The translations under genes and the position numbers were made by a program. Source: Chania multitudinisentens RB-25 (lineage in GTDB: Bacteria > Pseudomonadota > Gammaproteobacteria > Enterobacterales > Enterobacteriaceae). Taken from it: DNA of 64,000 nucleotides. A model generated the notes under the pieces. That model saw only the letters and a list, made by a program, of their open reading frames with translations. It did not search any database and was not told the DNA's origin. Each line of letters opens with the position of its first letter. The stretch's first letter is position 1. Positions 1 to 7,814 of the stretch are shown piece by piece. The stretch spans positions 4,650,001 through 4,714,000 of the forward strand of contig NZ_CP007044.2 of assembly GCF_000520015.2 (NCBI RefSeq). The letters run 5' to 3'.

Positions 1-535
1 GGTAGTGATCATCAATTCCAATGTCAAAAGGGGTTTGGTTGACAGCGAATACAATACCCGCCGCCAGCAATGCGAAGCCGCTGCGCGCTTTTTTGGCGTC
101 AAAGCCTTGCGCGATGTCAGCCCGGAGCTGTTTTTCCCAATCCAGCATGAACTCGATCCCATCGTTGCCAAACGCGCGCGCCATGTGATCACCGAAAATC
201 AACGGACTCTGGCTGCTGCCGATGCGCTGGCTGCGGGCAACCTGAAGTTAATGGGTAAATTGATGGCCGAATCACACATTTCCATGCGTGATGACTTCGA
301 AATTACCGTTCCCCCAATCGATACGCTGGTTGAAATTGTTAAAAACACGCTGGGCGATCGCGGCGGTGTGCGTATGACCGGTGGCGGTTTCGGCGGCTGC
401 ATCGTGGCGCTGATGCCGTTAGATTTGGTGGAGCCAGTACGCGCTGCGGTGGCACGCGAGTATCCGTTGAAAACGAATGGTTTGCAGGAAACCTTTTACG
501 TCTGCCAGGCATCGCAAGGAGCCAGCCTATGCTGA
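1..535 (+). CDS. galK: Galactokinase, 3' part only (cut by window edge)
   Basis: C-terminal part (about 177 residues) of galactokinase, the cytoplasmic GHMP kinase that phosphorylates galactose to galactose-1-phosphate in the Leloir pathway. The reading frame is open at the left edge, so the real start lies outside the window; the family is about 382 residues, so slightly over half is missing. The text I see matches E. coli GalK: the VIINSN and EYNTRR stretches at the start and the third GHMP motif RMTGGGFGGC near residue 130 of the visible part. It overlaps galM by 7 bp, as expected for a galETKM operon. Confidence 0.96.
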   Translation, partial: VVIINSNVKRGLVDSEYNTRRQQCEAAARFFGVKALRDVSPELFFPIQHELDPIVAKRARHVITENQRTLAAADALAAGNLKLMGKLMAESHISMRDDFEITVPPIDTLVEIVKNTLGDRGGVRMTGGGFGGCIVALMPLDLVEPVRAAVAREYPLKTNGLQETFYVCQASQGASLC

Positions 536-1572
536 CAGGCGCATCCGCAAACGCCCCCGATGGACAACCCTTTACCCTTACCACCCTACGTAACGCCGGA
601 GGGATGACGGTTACGCTGATGGATTGGGGCGCAACCTGGCTGTCTGCCGTGCTGCCCCTGAAATCGGGTGAAAAACGTGAGCTGCTGTTGGGCTGCAAGA
701 CAGCGGCAGATTATTTGCACCAAAAAGCCTATTTGGGTGCCACTATCGGGCGCTATGCCAACCGTATCGCTCACGCCAGCCTGTTGATCGACGGTAAACC
801 ACATCCGCTGATCGCCAATCAGGGAGAACACCAGTTACACGGTGGGCCGGAAGGTTTTCATGCTCGCCGTTGGCAGATTTTGTCTCAGGATGAGCAACAG
901 ATCACTTATCAGTTGCATTCAGAAGACGGTGATCAGGGATTTCCCGGTGACCTGGAGGTGAAACTGACCTATCGGCTGACCGCCGAGCACCGTTTGGAAA
1001 TCAGTTATCAGGCTCAGGTTAACCACACCTGCCCGGTCAGCCTGACCAATCACGCCTATTTTAATCTGGATGGCCCTGGCCATGATGCGCGCCAACAGCG
1101 GTTACAGTTGTTTGCTGACCGTTATCTGCCCGTCAACAGTGAGGGCATTCCTGGTGCCGATTTAGCCGACGTTACCGGCACCGGTATGGATTTTCGCCAA
1201 CCGAAAACGCTGCTACGGGATTTTCTGCGTGACCGCGATCAGCAACGGGTAAAAGGCTACGATCACGCCTATCTGTTGCACCGCACCTGCAACGCGCTGG
1301 AAAACCCGGCGGCGCACCTGTGGGCGGCAGATGGCAAAGTTGAGTTAACGATATTCACCACGGCACCCGCGCTGCAACTGTACAGCGGTAATTATCTGGG
1401 CGGCACCCCTGCGCGCGAAGGCGGTACTTACTCTCATTACGCCGGTATAGCACTGGAGAGTGAGTTTCTGCCCGACAGCCCACACCATCCGGAATGGCCA
1501 CAGCCGAGTTGCTGGCTGCAACCCGGCCAACGCTATCAGAGCGCCACGCATTATCAATTTCATCCTGTCTGA
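529..1572 (+). CDS. galM: Galactose mutarotase (aldose 1-epimerase)
   Basis: Interconverts alpha and beta anomers of galactose and glucose, supplying the alpha anomer to galactokinase. The protein is 347 residues, the usual length, with the family signature NHAYFNLDG containing the catalytic base region (His175) and the LESEFLPDSPHHPEW stretch carrying the catalytic glutamate (near residue 310). The ATG lies inside the last codons of galK (7 bp overlap), implying translational coupling in the gal operon. No clear rho-independent terminator follows before gpmA. Cytoplasmic. Confidence 0.96.
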   Translation: MLTGASANAPDGQPFTLTTLRNAGGMTVTLMDWGATWLSAVLPLKSGEKRELLLGCKTAADYLHQKAYLGATIGRYANRIAHASLLIDGKPHPLIANQGEHQLHGGPEGFHARRWQILSQDEQQITYQLHSEDGDQGFPGDLEVKLTYRLTAEHRLEISYQAQVNHTCPVSLTNHAYFNLDGPGHDARQQRLQLFADRYLPVNSEGIPGADLADVTGTGMDFRQPKTLLRDFLRDRDQQRVKGYDHAYLLHRTCNALENPAAHLWAADGKVELTIFTTAPALQLYSGNYLGGTPAREGGTYSHYAGIALESEFLPDSPHHPEWPQPSCWLQPGQRYQSATHYQFHPV

Positions 1573-1636
1573 GCCATTGTGCAGCCAACGAGGCCTCAGC
1601 CGGAAACAGCGATTGCCGAGCTACCGAATGCAGTAA

Positions 1637-1655
1637 TATAATGATTTTCGTTATC
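1637..1655 (+). promoter_or_regulatory. Fur box upstream of gpmA
   Basis: The 19 bases TATAATGATTTTCGTTATC match the Fur consensus GATAATGATAATCATTATC at 15 of 19 positions by my alignment. It sits about 75 bp before the gpmA start, where a promoter is expected. E. coli gpmA is known to be Fur-regulated, so the site is probably functional. Confidence 0.75.
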
Positions 1656-1730
1656 ATTAAACTTTACCCCGAATCATTCGGCATGAATGAGAATGACGCT
1701 GGGTATACCAGATTATTAAGGAGTTAAGCT

Positions 1731-2483
1731 ATGGCTGTAACTAAGCTGGTTCTGGTGCGCCACGGCGAAAGCCAGTGGAACAACGAAAACCGCTTCACCG
1801 GTTGGTATGATGTTGATCTGTCTGAAAAAGGCCGTACTGAAGCGAAAGCAGCAGGCAAGCTGTTGAAAGATGAGGGTTTCTCTTTTGACTTCGCTTATAC
1901 TTCCGTTCTGAAGCGTGCTATCCACACCCTGTGGAACATTCTGGATGAGCTCGATCAGGCCTGGTTGCCAACCGAAAAATCCTGGAAATTAAATGAACGC
2001 CATTACGGTGCTTTGCAAGGCCTGAATAAATCTGAAACCGCTGAGAAATACGGTGACGAGCAGGTGAAGCAATGGCGCCGCGGTTTTGCGGTGACGCCGC
2101 CAGAATTGAGCAAAGATGACGAACGCTATCCTGGCCATGACCCGCGTTATGCGAAACTGACCGACCAAGAGCTGCCAACCACTGAAAGCCTGGCGTTGAC
2201 TATCGATCGCGTTATCCCTTACTGGAACGACGAAATCCTGCCGCGTATCAAGAGCGGTGAACGCGTGATCGTTGCGGCACACGGTAACTCTCTGCGCGCC
2301 CTGGTGAAATACCTGGACAACCTGAGCGAAGATGAAATTCTTGAGCTGAACATCCCAACCGGCGTGCCGCTGGTGTATGAGTTCGACGAGAACATGAAGC
2401 CGCTCAAACGCTACTACTTGGGTAATGCCGACGAGATCGCGGCCAAAGCTGCGGCGGTCGCCAATCAGGGTAAAGCGAAATAA
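1731..2483 (+). CDS. gpmA: 2,3-bisphosphoglycerate-dependent phosphoglycerate mutase
   Basis: Interconverts 3- and 2-phosphoglycerate in glycolysis and gluconeogenesis. The 250-residue protein begins with the phosphohistidine motif LVLVRHGESQWN (His11) and carries the second active-site histidine in AAHGNSLRA near residue 184, as in dPGM enzymes of this length. The start is supported by AAGGAG at 1718-1723, seven bases before ATG. It is a single gene between galM and the convergent aroG, with a Fur box upstream and a shared terminator downstream. Cytoplasmic. Confidence 0.98.
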   Translation: MAVTKLVLVRHGESQWNNENRFTGWYDVDLSEKGRTEAKAAGKLLKDEGFSFDFAYTSVLKRAIHTLWNILDELDQAWLPTEKSWKLNERHYGALQGLNKSETAEKYGDEQVKQWRRGFAVTPPELSKDDERYPGHDPRYAKLTDQELPTTESLALTIDRVIPYWNDEILPRIKSGERVIVAAHGNSLRALVKYLDNLSEDEILELNIPTGVPLVYEFDENMKPLKRYYLGNADEIAAKAAAVANQGKAK

Positions 2484-2506
2484 TCCTTTCCCCCGAAGAT
2501 GAATGC

Positions 2507-2540
2507 AAAAAGCCCACGGTGTTTAGCCGCGGGCTTTTTT
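2507..2540. terminator. Bidirectional terminator between gpmA and aroG
   Basis: AAAAAGCCC-a-CGG / CCG-c-GGGCTTTTTT stem with a 7-base loop, A-rich on the left and T-rich on the right, so it can end both gpmA (+) and aroG (-) transcripts. It lies between the two convergent stops. Confidence 0.9.
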
Positions 2541-2558
2541 CTTGGCGACGATCGGGGA

Positions 2559-3611
2559 TTAACCGCGACGCGCTTTCACCGCCGCAGCCAGTTCGCGCAG
2601 CACGGTTTCGGTATCTTCCCAGCCGATGCACGCATCGGTAACGCTCTTGCCATAAACCAGCGGCTCACCGCTTTCCAAGCTCTGATTCCCTTCCACCAGA
2701 TGGCTTTCGATCATCACCCCAATAATGGCTTTCTCACCGTTACGCAGCTGTTTGCAAACGTCTGCATTGACATCCAACTGTCTTTTAAACTGCTTGCTGC
2801 TGTTGGCATGGCTGAAATCAATCATCACCTGTGCTGGCAAACCGGCTTTCGCCAGCCCTTCTTTCACTTCTTTTACATGCGCAGCACTGTAGTTTGGCTC
2901 TTTACCGCCACGCAGGATGATGTGGCAATCACTGTTACCGCTGGTATTAACAATCGCCGAATGCCCCCATTTGGTGACGGACAGGAAACAGTGCGGCGCA
3001 CCAGCGGCGTTGATGGCGTCAATCGCGACTTTGATCGTGCCGTCGGTGCCATTTTTGAACCCCACCGGGCAAGACAGGCCGGAAGCCAGTTCGCGGTGAA
3101 CCTGAGATTCCGTGGTACGAGCACCAATCGCTCCCCAACTCATCAGATCCCCCAAATATTGTGGCGTGATCATGTCAAGAAACTCACTCGCCGCCGGTAA
3201 GCCGCTGTCATTGATATCCAGCAGCAGTTTACGTGCCAAGCGCAGGCCATCGTTAATTTGGAAACTATTATCCATCTGCGGGTCGTTAATCAGCCCTTTC
3301 CAACCCACGGTAGTACGCGGTTTTTCAAAGTAAACGCGCATCACCACTTCCAATTCGCCACTCAGTTCCTGACGCAACTTCAACAGGCGTGCCGCATACT
3401 CTTTAGCCGCTTTGGTGTCATGGATCGAACAAGGCCCAATCACTACCAGCAGACGATCGTCATTACCACGAAGAATCTTGTGAATAGCATTGCGAGCCTG
3501 TGACACCGTCTCTGCCGTCTGTTCCGTGGCCGGAAACTTCTCCAGCAAAGCCACCGGCGGCAGGAGTTCCTTAATTTCTTTAATACGTAAATCGTCGTTT
3601 TGGTAATTCAT
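2559..3611 (-). CDS. aroG: 3-deoxy-7-phosphoheptulonate (DAHP) synthase, AroG type
   Basis: First enzyme of the shikimate pathway: condenses phosphoenolpyruvate with erythrose-4-phosphate. From the chosen start the protein is 350 residues, the E. coli AroG length, and follows AroG closely from MNYQNDDLRIKEIKELLPP through IGPCSIHD and GLSCPVGFKNGTDGT to the KARRG end, so I assign the Phe-sensitive isozyme. The open frame extends 18 codons upstream, but homology and a GGAAAAG ribosome site favour the ATG at 3611. I saw only a weak TyrR-like element upstream, which I do not call. Confidence 0.97.
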   Translation of the reverse strand: MNYQNDDLRIKEIKELLPPVALLEKFPATEQTAETVSQARNAIHKILRGNDDRLLVVIGPCSIHDTKAAKEYAARLLKLRQELSGELEVVMRVYFEKPRTTVGWKGLINDPQMDNSFQINDGLRLARKLLLDINDSGLPAASEFLDMITPQYLGDLMSWGAIGARTTESQVHRELASGLSCPVGFKNGTDGTIKVAIDAINAAGAPHCFLSVTKWGHSAIVNTSGNSDCHIILRGGKEPNYSAAHVKEVKEGLAKAGLPAQVMIDFSHANSSKQFKRQLDVNADVCKQLRNGEKAIIGVMIESHLVEGNQSLESGEPLVYGKSVTDACIGWEDTETVLRELAAAVKARRG

Positions 3612-3834
3612 AACTTTTCCATTCGGTATCGGGAGGTAGATTGCGCAATGCAGACAACTCCCCAATCTAGCCTGTCAAATCGATGCTGTAAATCACCTTT
3701 GAATCGGTGCGCAAACCAGCCCGGCAAATAAACTCCTCACAATGATATTCAGCTCTCTGCCAAAGCCACCTATACTGGCGTTGATCCTGGTCGAATTGCG
3801 CACTCCCCTGTTTGGGGTATCGAAAGGATAAACC

Positions 3835-4797
3835 ATGCCTGACTCCACACATCTATCTTTGCCAAAGGACAGCAACAGTAAACGTCTGTTGGCTGCATTT
3901 TTAGTCACCGTCGTTTTCATGCTCGTTGAGGTGATCGGCGGGCTGCTTTCCGGCTCATTGGCTCTGCTGGCGGATGCCGGACATATGCTGACTGATGCCG
4001 CAGCGCTGCTGGTCGCCTTAATGGCGGTGCATTTTTCACGGCGTCAGCCTAATGCGCGCCACACCTTCGGTTATCTGCGCCTGACCACGCTGGCCGCCTT
4101 TCTGAATGCCGCGGCTTTGCTGATGATCGTCATATTCATTCTGTGGGAGGCAGTACGGCGTTTCTTCGCACCACAGCCAGTGATGGGTACGCCCATGTTG
4201 ATCATCGCCGTAGCAGGGCTGCTGGCCAACCTGTTTACCTTCTGGCTGCTGCATCGCGGCATAGAAGAAAGCAATCTCAACGTGCGCGCCGCCGCCTTGC
4301 ATGTGCTTGGCGATCTGTTAGGTTCCGTTGGTGCCATCACTGCTGCGATAATTATTCTGGCTACTGGCTGGACACCGATTGATCCGATTCTTTCCGTATT
4401 AGTATCTTGCCTGGTGTTGCACAGCGCCTGGCGGCTGTTTAAAGAGAGTGTTCATGAACTGTTGGAAGGAACGCCGCAGGAAGTGGATATCCATAAACTC
4501 CAAAAAGATCTATGCCTGAATATCCCGGAAGTGCGGAATATTCATCACGTACACGTATGGCAAATCGGTGAACAGACGCTGATAACGCTGCATGCGCAGG
4601 TGATCCCCCCGCACGATCACGATGGATTACTGCGCCGTATTCAGGCTTATCTGCTGGAACATAGCCATATTGGCCATGCGACCATCCAACTGGAATACCA
4701 GCACTGCCATGCACCGGACTGCAAGCTGCACCAAACAGCAGAATCCGGTGCTCACGCACATGCCGGCTCCCATTCACCTTTGGAGCATCACCATTAA
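3835..4797 (+). CDS. zitB: Zinc efflux transporter ZitB (cation diffusion facilitator)
   Basis: Inner-membrane CDF antiporter exporting Zn2+ from the cytoplasm. Of 320 residues, roughly 20-200 form six membrane segments with the paired metal-site motifs DAGHMLTD (TM2) and HVLGDLLGS (TM5), followed by a cytoplasmic domain containing HHVHVWQ. The C-terminus is histidine-rich (HAHAGSHSPLEHHH), typical of ZitB. AAAGGA lies 9-10 bases before the ATG. It is divergent from aroG and convergent with pnuC; only 8 bp separate the zitB and pnuC stops, so no terminator fits between them. Confidence 0.95.
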   Translation: MPDSTHLSLPKDSNSKRLLAAFLVTVVFMLVEVIGGLLSGSLALLADAGHMLTDAAALLVALMAVHFSRRQPNARHTFGYLRLTTLAAFLNAAALLMIVIFILWEAVRRFFAPQPVMGTPMLIIAVAGLLANLFTFWLLHRGIEESNLNVRAAALHVLGDLLGSVGAITAAIIILATGWTPIDPILSVLVSCLVLHSAWRLFKESVHELLEGTPQEVDIHKLQKDLCLNIPEVRNIHHVHVWQIGEQTLITLHAQVIPPHDHDGLLRRIQAYLLEHSHIGHATIQLEYQHCHAPDCKLHQTAESGAHAHAGSHSPLEHHH

Positions 4798-4805
4798 TGC
4801 AGCTA

Positions 4806-5528
4806 TTAAACTGAAGAAAGTGGCCTTGAATGATTCTGGGAGGCGCTGCGTATCCACAACCGGGAGCCATTAAGTGCAATCAGCATAAGAATTACGTATT
4901 CCAACGCCATCACATAAACACCTTGATAGGCAAAAATCACCACGCTGATCACATTAACCGCTAGCCACAGCAGCCAGTTTTCAACATATTTACGCGTCAT
5001 CAGGATCATGGCAGCGATAGACAGTACCATCATTGTTGAGTCCCAGAACGGGAATGCATCAGGCTCAAGCGCAGGCAATTGTGCGTTGAACCCCAAGAAT
5101 TGCATTATTGCCACGGTAAGCTGCGTGAGATAAGCAAAAACGCGGTCGATATTAAACGTCATCAACGCAATCCCACCCACGCAGACAGCCCCCCACACTA
5201 ATGCTTTAGGCAGTGACAACCAGCGGATCTGGAGTTCAGCCTGGTGATCTTGCGTCTGGCGGCTCCAAGCGTACCAGCCATAAATATTGGCAACAAAGAA
5301 GAACAGTTGCAGCAGCAGGCTGGCATAAAGCTGTATCTGGAAAAAAATGACGGCAAACAACGTGACGTTAATCAAACCAAACAGATAGTTGATGATTTTC
5401 TCTTTACTGGCATACCAGATACACAGCAAACCAAACAGCGTACTGATAGCCTCAATCCACGACAGATCGTACCCTCCTGCACCAAGAGGAATATGCACCC
5501 AAATATTGCTAGTACTGAAAAAATTCAT
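4806..5528 (-). CDS. pnuC: Nicotinamide riboside/NMN-derived precursor transporter PnuC
   Basis: Inner-membrane facilitator taking up nicotinamide riboside for NAD synthesis. The 240-residue protein is hydrophobic with about seven membrane segments and contains the PnuC hallmark stretches NIYGWYAWSR, FWDSTMMVLS and RKYVENWLLW. The start ATG has AGGA 7 bases upstream. It lies 32 bp after nadA on the same strand, so nadA-pnuC form an operon joining de novo NAD synthesis and precursor uptake, as in E. coli. Confidence 0.96.
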   Translation of the reverse strand: MNFFSTSNIWVHIPLGAGGYDLSWIEAISTLFGLLCIWYASKEKIINYLFGLINVTLFAVIFFQIQLYASLLLQLFFFVANIYGWYAWSRQTQDHQAELQIRWLSLPKALVWGAVCVGGIALMTFNIDRVFAYLTQLTVAIMQFLGFNAQLPALEPDAFPFWDSTMMVLSIAAMILMTRKYVENWLLWLAVNVISVVIFAYQGVYVMALEYVILMLIALNGSRLWIRSASQNHSRPLSSV

Positions 5529-5560
5529 CGCGTTATCCTAATCAGACCGTTAACCTGTAC

Positions 5561-6622
5561 TCAGGCATTCCCTTTTACCGATACCTTCAGCTGTGCTGCA
5601 AACTCCAACATGCGATTGAGCGGAAGCAACGCTTTTTCACGCACGGCACTGTCAACAAAAACCTCATGCAAGACACCACCCTGTTCTAACCCTTCGGCAA
5701 TCGCTTGCAGGCCGTTCATCGCCATCCACGGGCAATGAGCACAGCTGCGACAGGTGGCCCCTTCCCCCGCCGTTGGTGCTTCGAATAACTCTTTGTCTGG
5801 GCAAGCCTGCTGCATCTTGTAAAAAATACCGCGATCGGTTGCAACAATCAGTTGCCGATTAGGTAGAACGGTGGCTGCCTGAATCAATTGGCTGGTAGAA
5901 CCAACCGCATCGGCTAAATCAACCACTGCCTGAGGGGACTCTGGGTGCACCAGGATCGCTGCCTCTGGATACAGTGCTTTCATCTGCATTAAGGCCTGAG
6001 TTTTAAACTCATCATGGACGATGCAGGCTCCCTGCCAACACAACACATCAGCGCCGGTCTGTTTCTGCACATAGCGGCCAAGATGACGATCGGGCGCCCA
6101 AATGATTTTCTCGCCTAAGCTGTCAAGATGTTCTATCAATTCAACGGCGATGCTGGATGTGACAACCCAATCGGCCCGCGCTTTTACCGCCGCAGACGTA
6201 TTGGCGTAAACCACCACGGTACGATCTGGATGGCTGTCGCAAAACGCAGTGAATTCAGCCTCTGGGCAACCGAGATCGAGCGAACATTCTGCTTTCAGCG
6301 TCGGCATCAGTATCTGTTTTTCCGGGCTGAGGATTTTGGCGGTTTCCCCCATAAAACGCACTCCGGCAACCAGCAGGGTTGAAGCCGGATGCTTGCTGCC
6401 GAAACGCGCCATCTCAAGCGAATCAGCAACACATCCCCCAGTCTCCTCTGCCAGAGCCTGGATTTCAGGATCGGTATAATAGTGGGCTACCATGACGGCA
6501 TTACGCTGCTTGAGCAAGGCTTTAATCTTCTGCCGATAAAAAGCCTTTTCGGTGGCGCTTAACGGCACTGGTTTCGGCGGGAACGGGTATATCATGGTGT
6601 CGACATCAAACATTTCACTCAT
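5561..6622 (-). CDS. nadA: Quinolinate synthase A
   Basis: Condenses iminoaspartate (from NadB) with dihydroxyacetone phosphate to quinolinate, using a [4Fe-4S] cluster. About 353 residues; the expected cluster cysteines are seen in DLGCPEAEF, CWQGACIVHDE and GEGATCRSCAHCPW. I prefer the ATG at 6622 (MSEMFDVD, matching E. coli MSVMFDPD) over one three codons earlier, which has its SD-like bases touching the ATG. A NadR-like operator lies 70-85 bp upstream. First gene of nadA-pnuC. Confidence 0.97.
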   Translation of the reverse strand: MSEMFDVDTMIYPFPPKPVPLSATEKAFYRQKIKALLKQRNAVMVAHYYTDPEIQALAEETGGCVADSLEMARFGSKHPASTLLVAGVRFMGETAKILSPEKQILMPTLKAECSLDLGCPEAEFTAFCDSHPDRTVVVYANTSAAVKARADWVVTSSIAVELIEHLDSLGEKIIWAPDRHLGRYVQKQTGADVLCWQGACIVHDEFKTQALMQMKALYPEAAILVHPESPQAVVDLADAVGSTSQLIQAATVLPNRQLIVATDRGIFYKMQQACPDKELFEAPTAGEGATCRSCAHCPWMAMNGLQAIAEGLEQGGVLHEVFVDSAVREKALLPLNRMLEFAAQLKVSVKGNA

Positions 6623-6689
6623 TGCTGCCATCTCTATGCTAGGCTGTTCGTCTGCTGATGAGACAATTTTTTACTTTCCGCAGACACTC

Positions 6690-6707
6690 CGTTTTATATA
6701 CTAAACA
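6690..6707 (-). promoter_or_regulatory. Candidate NadR operator upstream of nadA
   Basis: CGTTTT-N6-TAAACA resembles the NadR palindrome TGTTTA-N6-TAAACA at 10 of 12 half-site positions and lies in the nadA promoter region. NadR represses nadA-pnuC in enteric bacteria when NAD is plentiful. Assignment is from pattern and context only. Confidence 0.55.
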
Positions 6708-6947
6708 AAATACCTAAATATCAGCCAAAAGTCGCTGATATTTTTCATTCAATCGAATATTTGTTTAATACATTGAATTTTTATAAAAATAAAACCAAGC
6801 ATTGAATTGAGATGTTTACATACAAGCCGCTCAATGTAGACACGGTTTGTCTGCGTATCAGTCTTCAATTCATCCATATTGATTAGCACGCGGCAAAGTG
6901 GTTGGTTTTAAAAGCAGATATCGGGAGTCTAACAAGAGTGGTTTGTA

Positions 6948-7051
6948 CAGGATAACTCGGCTTCGCCTCGCCCTTCGGGCCATCGCTCACGCGATGTTGT
7001 CTCGCGTTGCTCGACTCGAACCTCTACGGTTCTCATCCTTCACGATTTTAT
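6948..7051. repeat. Direct repeat copy A with clustered mini-hairpins, beside tRNA-Lys array
   Basis: About 104 bp nearly identical (a few mismatches) to 7086-7189. It begins CAGGATAACTCGG and contains a string of short self-complementary blocks: GGCTTCGCC, GCCCTTCGGGC, ATCGCTCACGCGAT and GAACCTCTACGGTTC. The last part also occurs in the spacers between the intact tRNA-Lys genes, so the repeat derives from the same tandem unit. I see no gene here. Confidence 0.85.
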
Positions 7052-7073
7052 TCTGTATTAATTCGTTAGAAAT

Positions 7074-7091
7074 TGGTGGGTCGTGCAGGAT
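7074..7091 (-). pseudogene. tRNA-Lys 3'-end remnant (18 nt)
   Basis: These 18 bases are identical to the 3' end of the three intact tRNA-Lys genes (acceptor 3' strand, CCA and part of the T stem). Just inside the T arm the tRNA sequence stops and is replaced by the hairpin repeat copy B. It is the scar of a fourth tandem tRNA-Lys unit. Confidence 0.75.
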
Positions 7092-7189
7092 AACTCGGCT
7101 TCGCCTCGCCCTCCGGGCCATCGCTCACGCGATGTTGTCTCGCGCTGCTCGACTCGAACCTCTACGGTTCTCATCCTTTACGATTTACT
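7086..7189. repeat. Direct repeat copy B with clustered mini-hairpins
   Basis: Second copy of the 104-bp repeat, offset 138 bp from copy A, with the same order of mini-hairpins. It starts within the tRNA-Lys 3' remnant and leads into the spacer before the intact tRNA at 7211. Confidence 0.85.
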
Positions 7190-7210
7190 CGATACCAGTT
7201 CTTTTGGAAC

Positions 7211-7286
7211 TGGTGGGTCGTGCAGGATTCGAACCTGCGACCAATTGATTAAAAGTCAACTGCTCTACCGACTGAGCTAACGACCC
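7211..7286 (-). tRNA. tRNA-Lys(UUU), copy 3 in transcription order
   Basis: 76 nt on the minus strand, starting GGGTCGTTAGCTCAG and ending with encoded CCA. Anticodon TTT lies in GACTTTTAATC, and the T arm reads GGTTCGAATCC. Sequence matches enteric tRNA-Lys. Last intact gene of a tandem array transcribed leftward; the spacer contains a repeated GAACCTCTACGGTTC hairpin. Confidence 0.98.
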
Positions 7287-7388
7287 GCTGTGTGGTTTAT
7301 TGCTGAACTGCGTGGAGAACTGTTCCGCGACTCGAACCTCTACGGTTCTCATCCTTCACGATTTACTCTATATCAGTTCTTTTGGAAT

Positions 7389-7464
7389 TGGTGGGTCGTG
7401 CAGGATTCGAACCTGCGACCAATTGATTAAAAGTCAACTGCTCTACCGACTGAGCTAACGACCC
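7389..7464 (-). tRNA. tRNA-Lys(UUU), copy 2
   Basis: Identical 76-nt tRNA-Lys with encoded CCA. The flanking spacers are nearly identical to those of the other copies, showing tandem duplication of a unit of about 178 bp (tRNA plus spacer). E. coli carries a larger lys/val cluster at the same place between nadA and cpoB; no tRNA-Val is present here. Confidence 0.98.
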
Positions 7465-7566
7465 GCTGCGTGGTTTATTGCTGAACTGCGTGGAAAACTG
7501 TTCTGCGACTCAAACCTCTACGGTTCTTATCCTTCACGATTTACTCTATATCAGTTCTTTTGGAAT

Positions 7567-7642
7567 TGGTGGGTCGTGCAGGATTCGAACCTGCGACCAA
7601 TTGATTAAAAGTCAACTGCTCTACCGACTGAGCTAACGACCC
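7567..7642 (-). tRNA. tRNA-Lys(UUU), copy 1 (promoter-proximal)
   Basis: Third identical 76-nt tRNA-Lys and first in transcription order. A stable-RNA-type promoter lies about 45 bp upstream of its 5' end. Confidence 0.98.
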
Positions 7643-7692
7643 AATTTCCTTGCTGCTTTAATATCTTGCAGATGTCTTGGCAACGGCGGCAT

Positions 7693-7720
7693 ATATTACT
7701 AATTTATCTTGGCAGCGCAA
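7693..7720 (-). promoter_or_regulatory. Stable-RNA promoter for the tRNA-Lys array
   Basis: Minus-strand -35 TTGCGC (7715-7720), 16-base spacer and -10 TAATAT (7693-7698), followed by a GC-rich discriminator GCCGCCG, typical of stringently controlled tRNA promoters. Transcription would begin near 7686, before the first tRNA. Confidence 0.6.
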
Positions 7721-7814
7721 CTTAAATTTTGGCACAACAGGTTCAACTGCTTGTTCTTCACGCGAATGAGCCTAGAAATCGGTCAAAACGACTAACCCCC
7801 AGGCGCATTTTTAC

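Noticed and set aside
2499..3200. 233-codon plus-strand frame opposite aroG
   Set aside because: Shadow of aroG with no RBS and no recognisable domain; it also begins in the gpmA/aroG terminator.
3670..3710. TyrR-box-like sequence upstream of aroG (TGTCAAATCGATGCTGTAAATC)
   Set aside because: Neither half fits TGTAAA-N6-TTTACA with correct spacing; not enough to call an operator.
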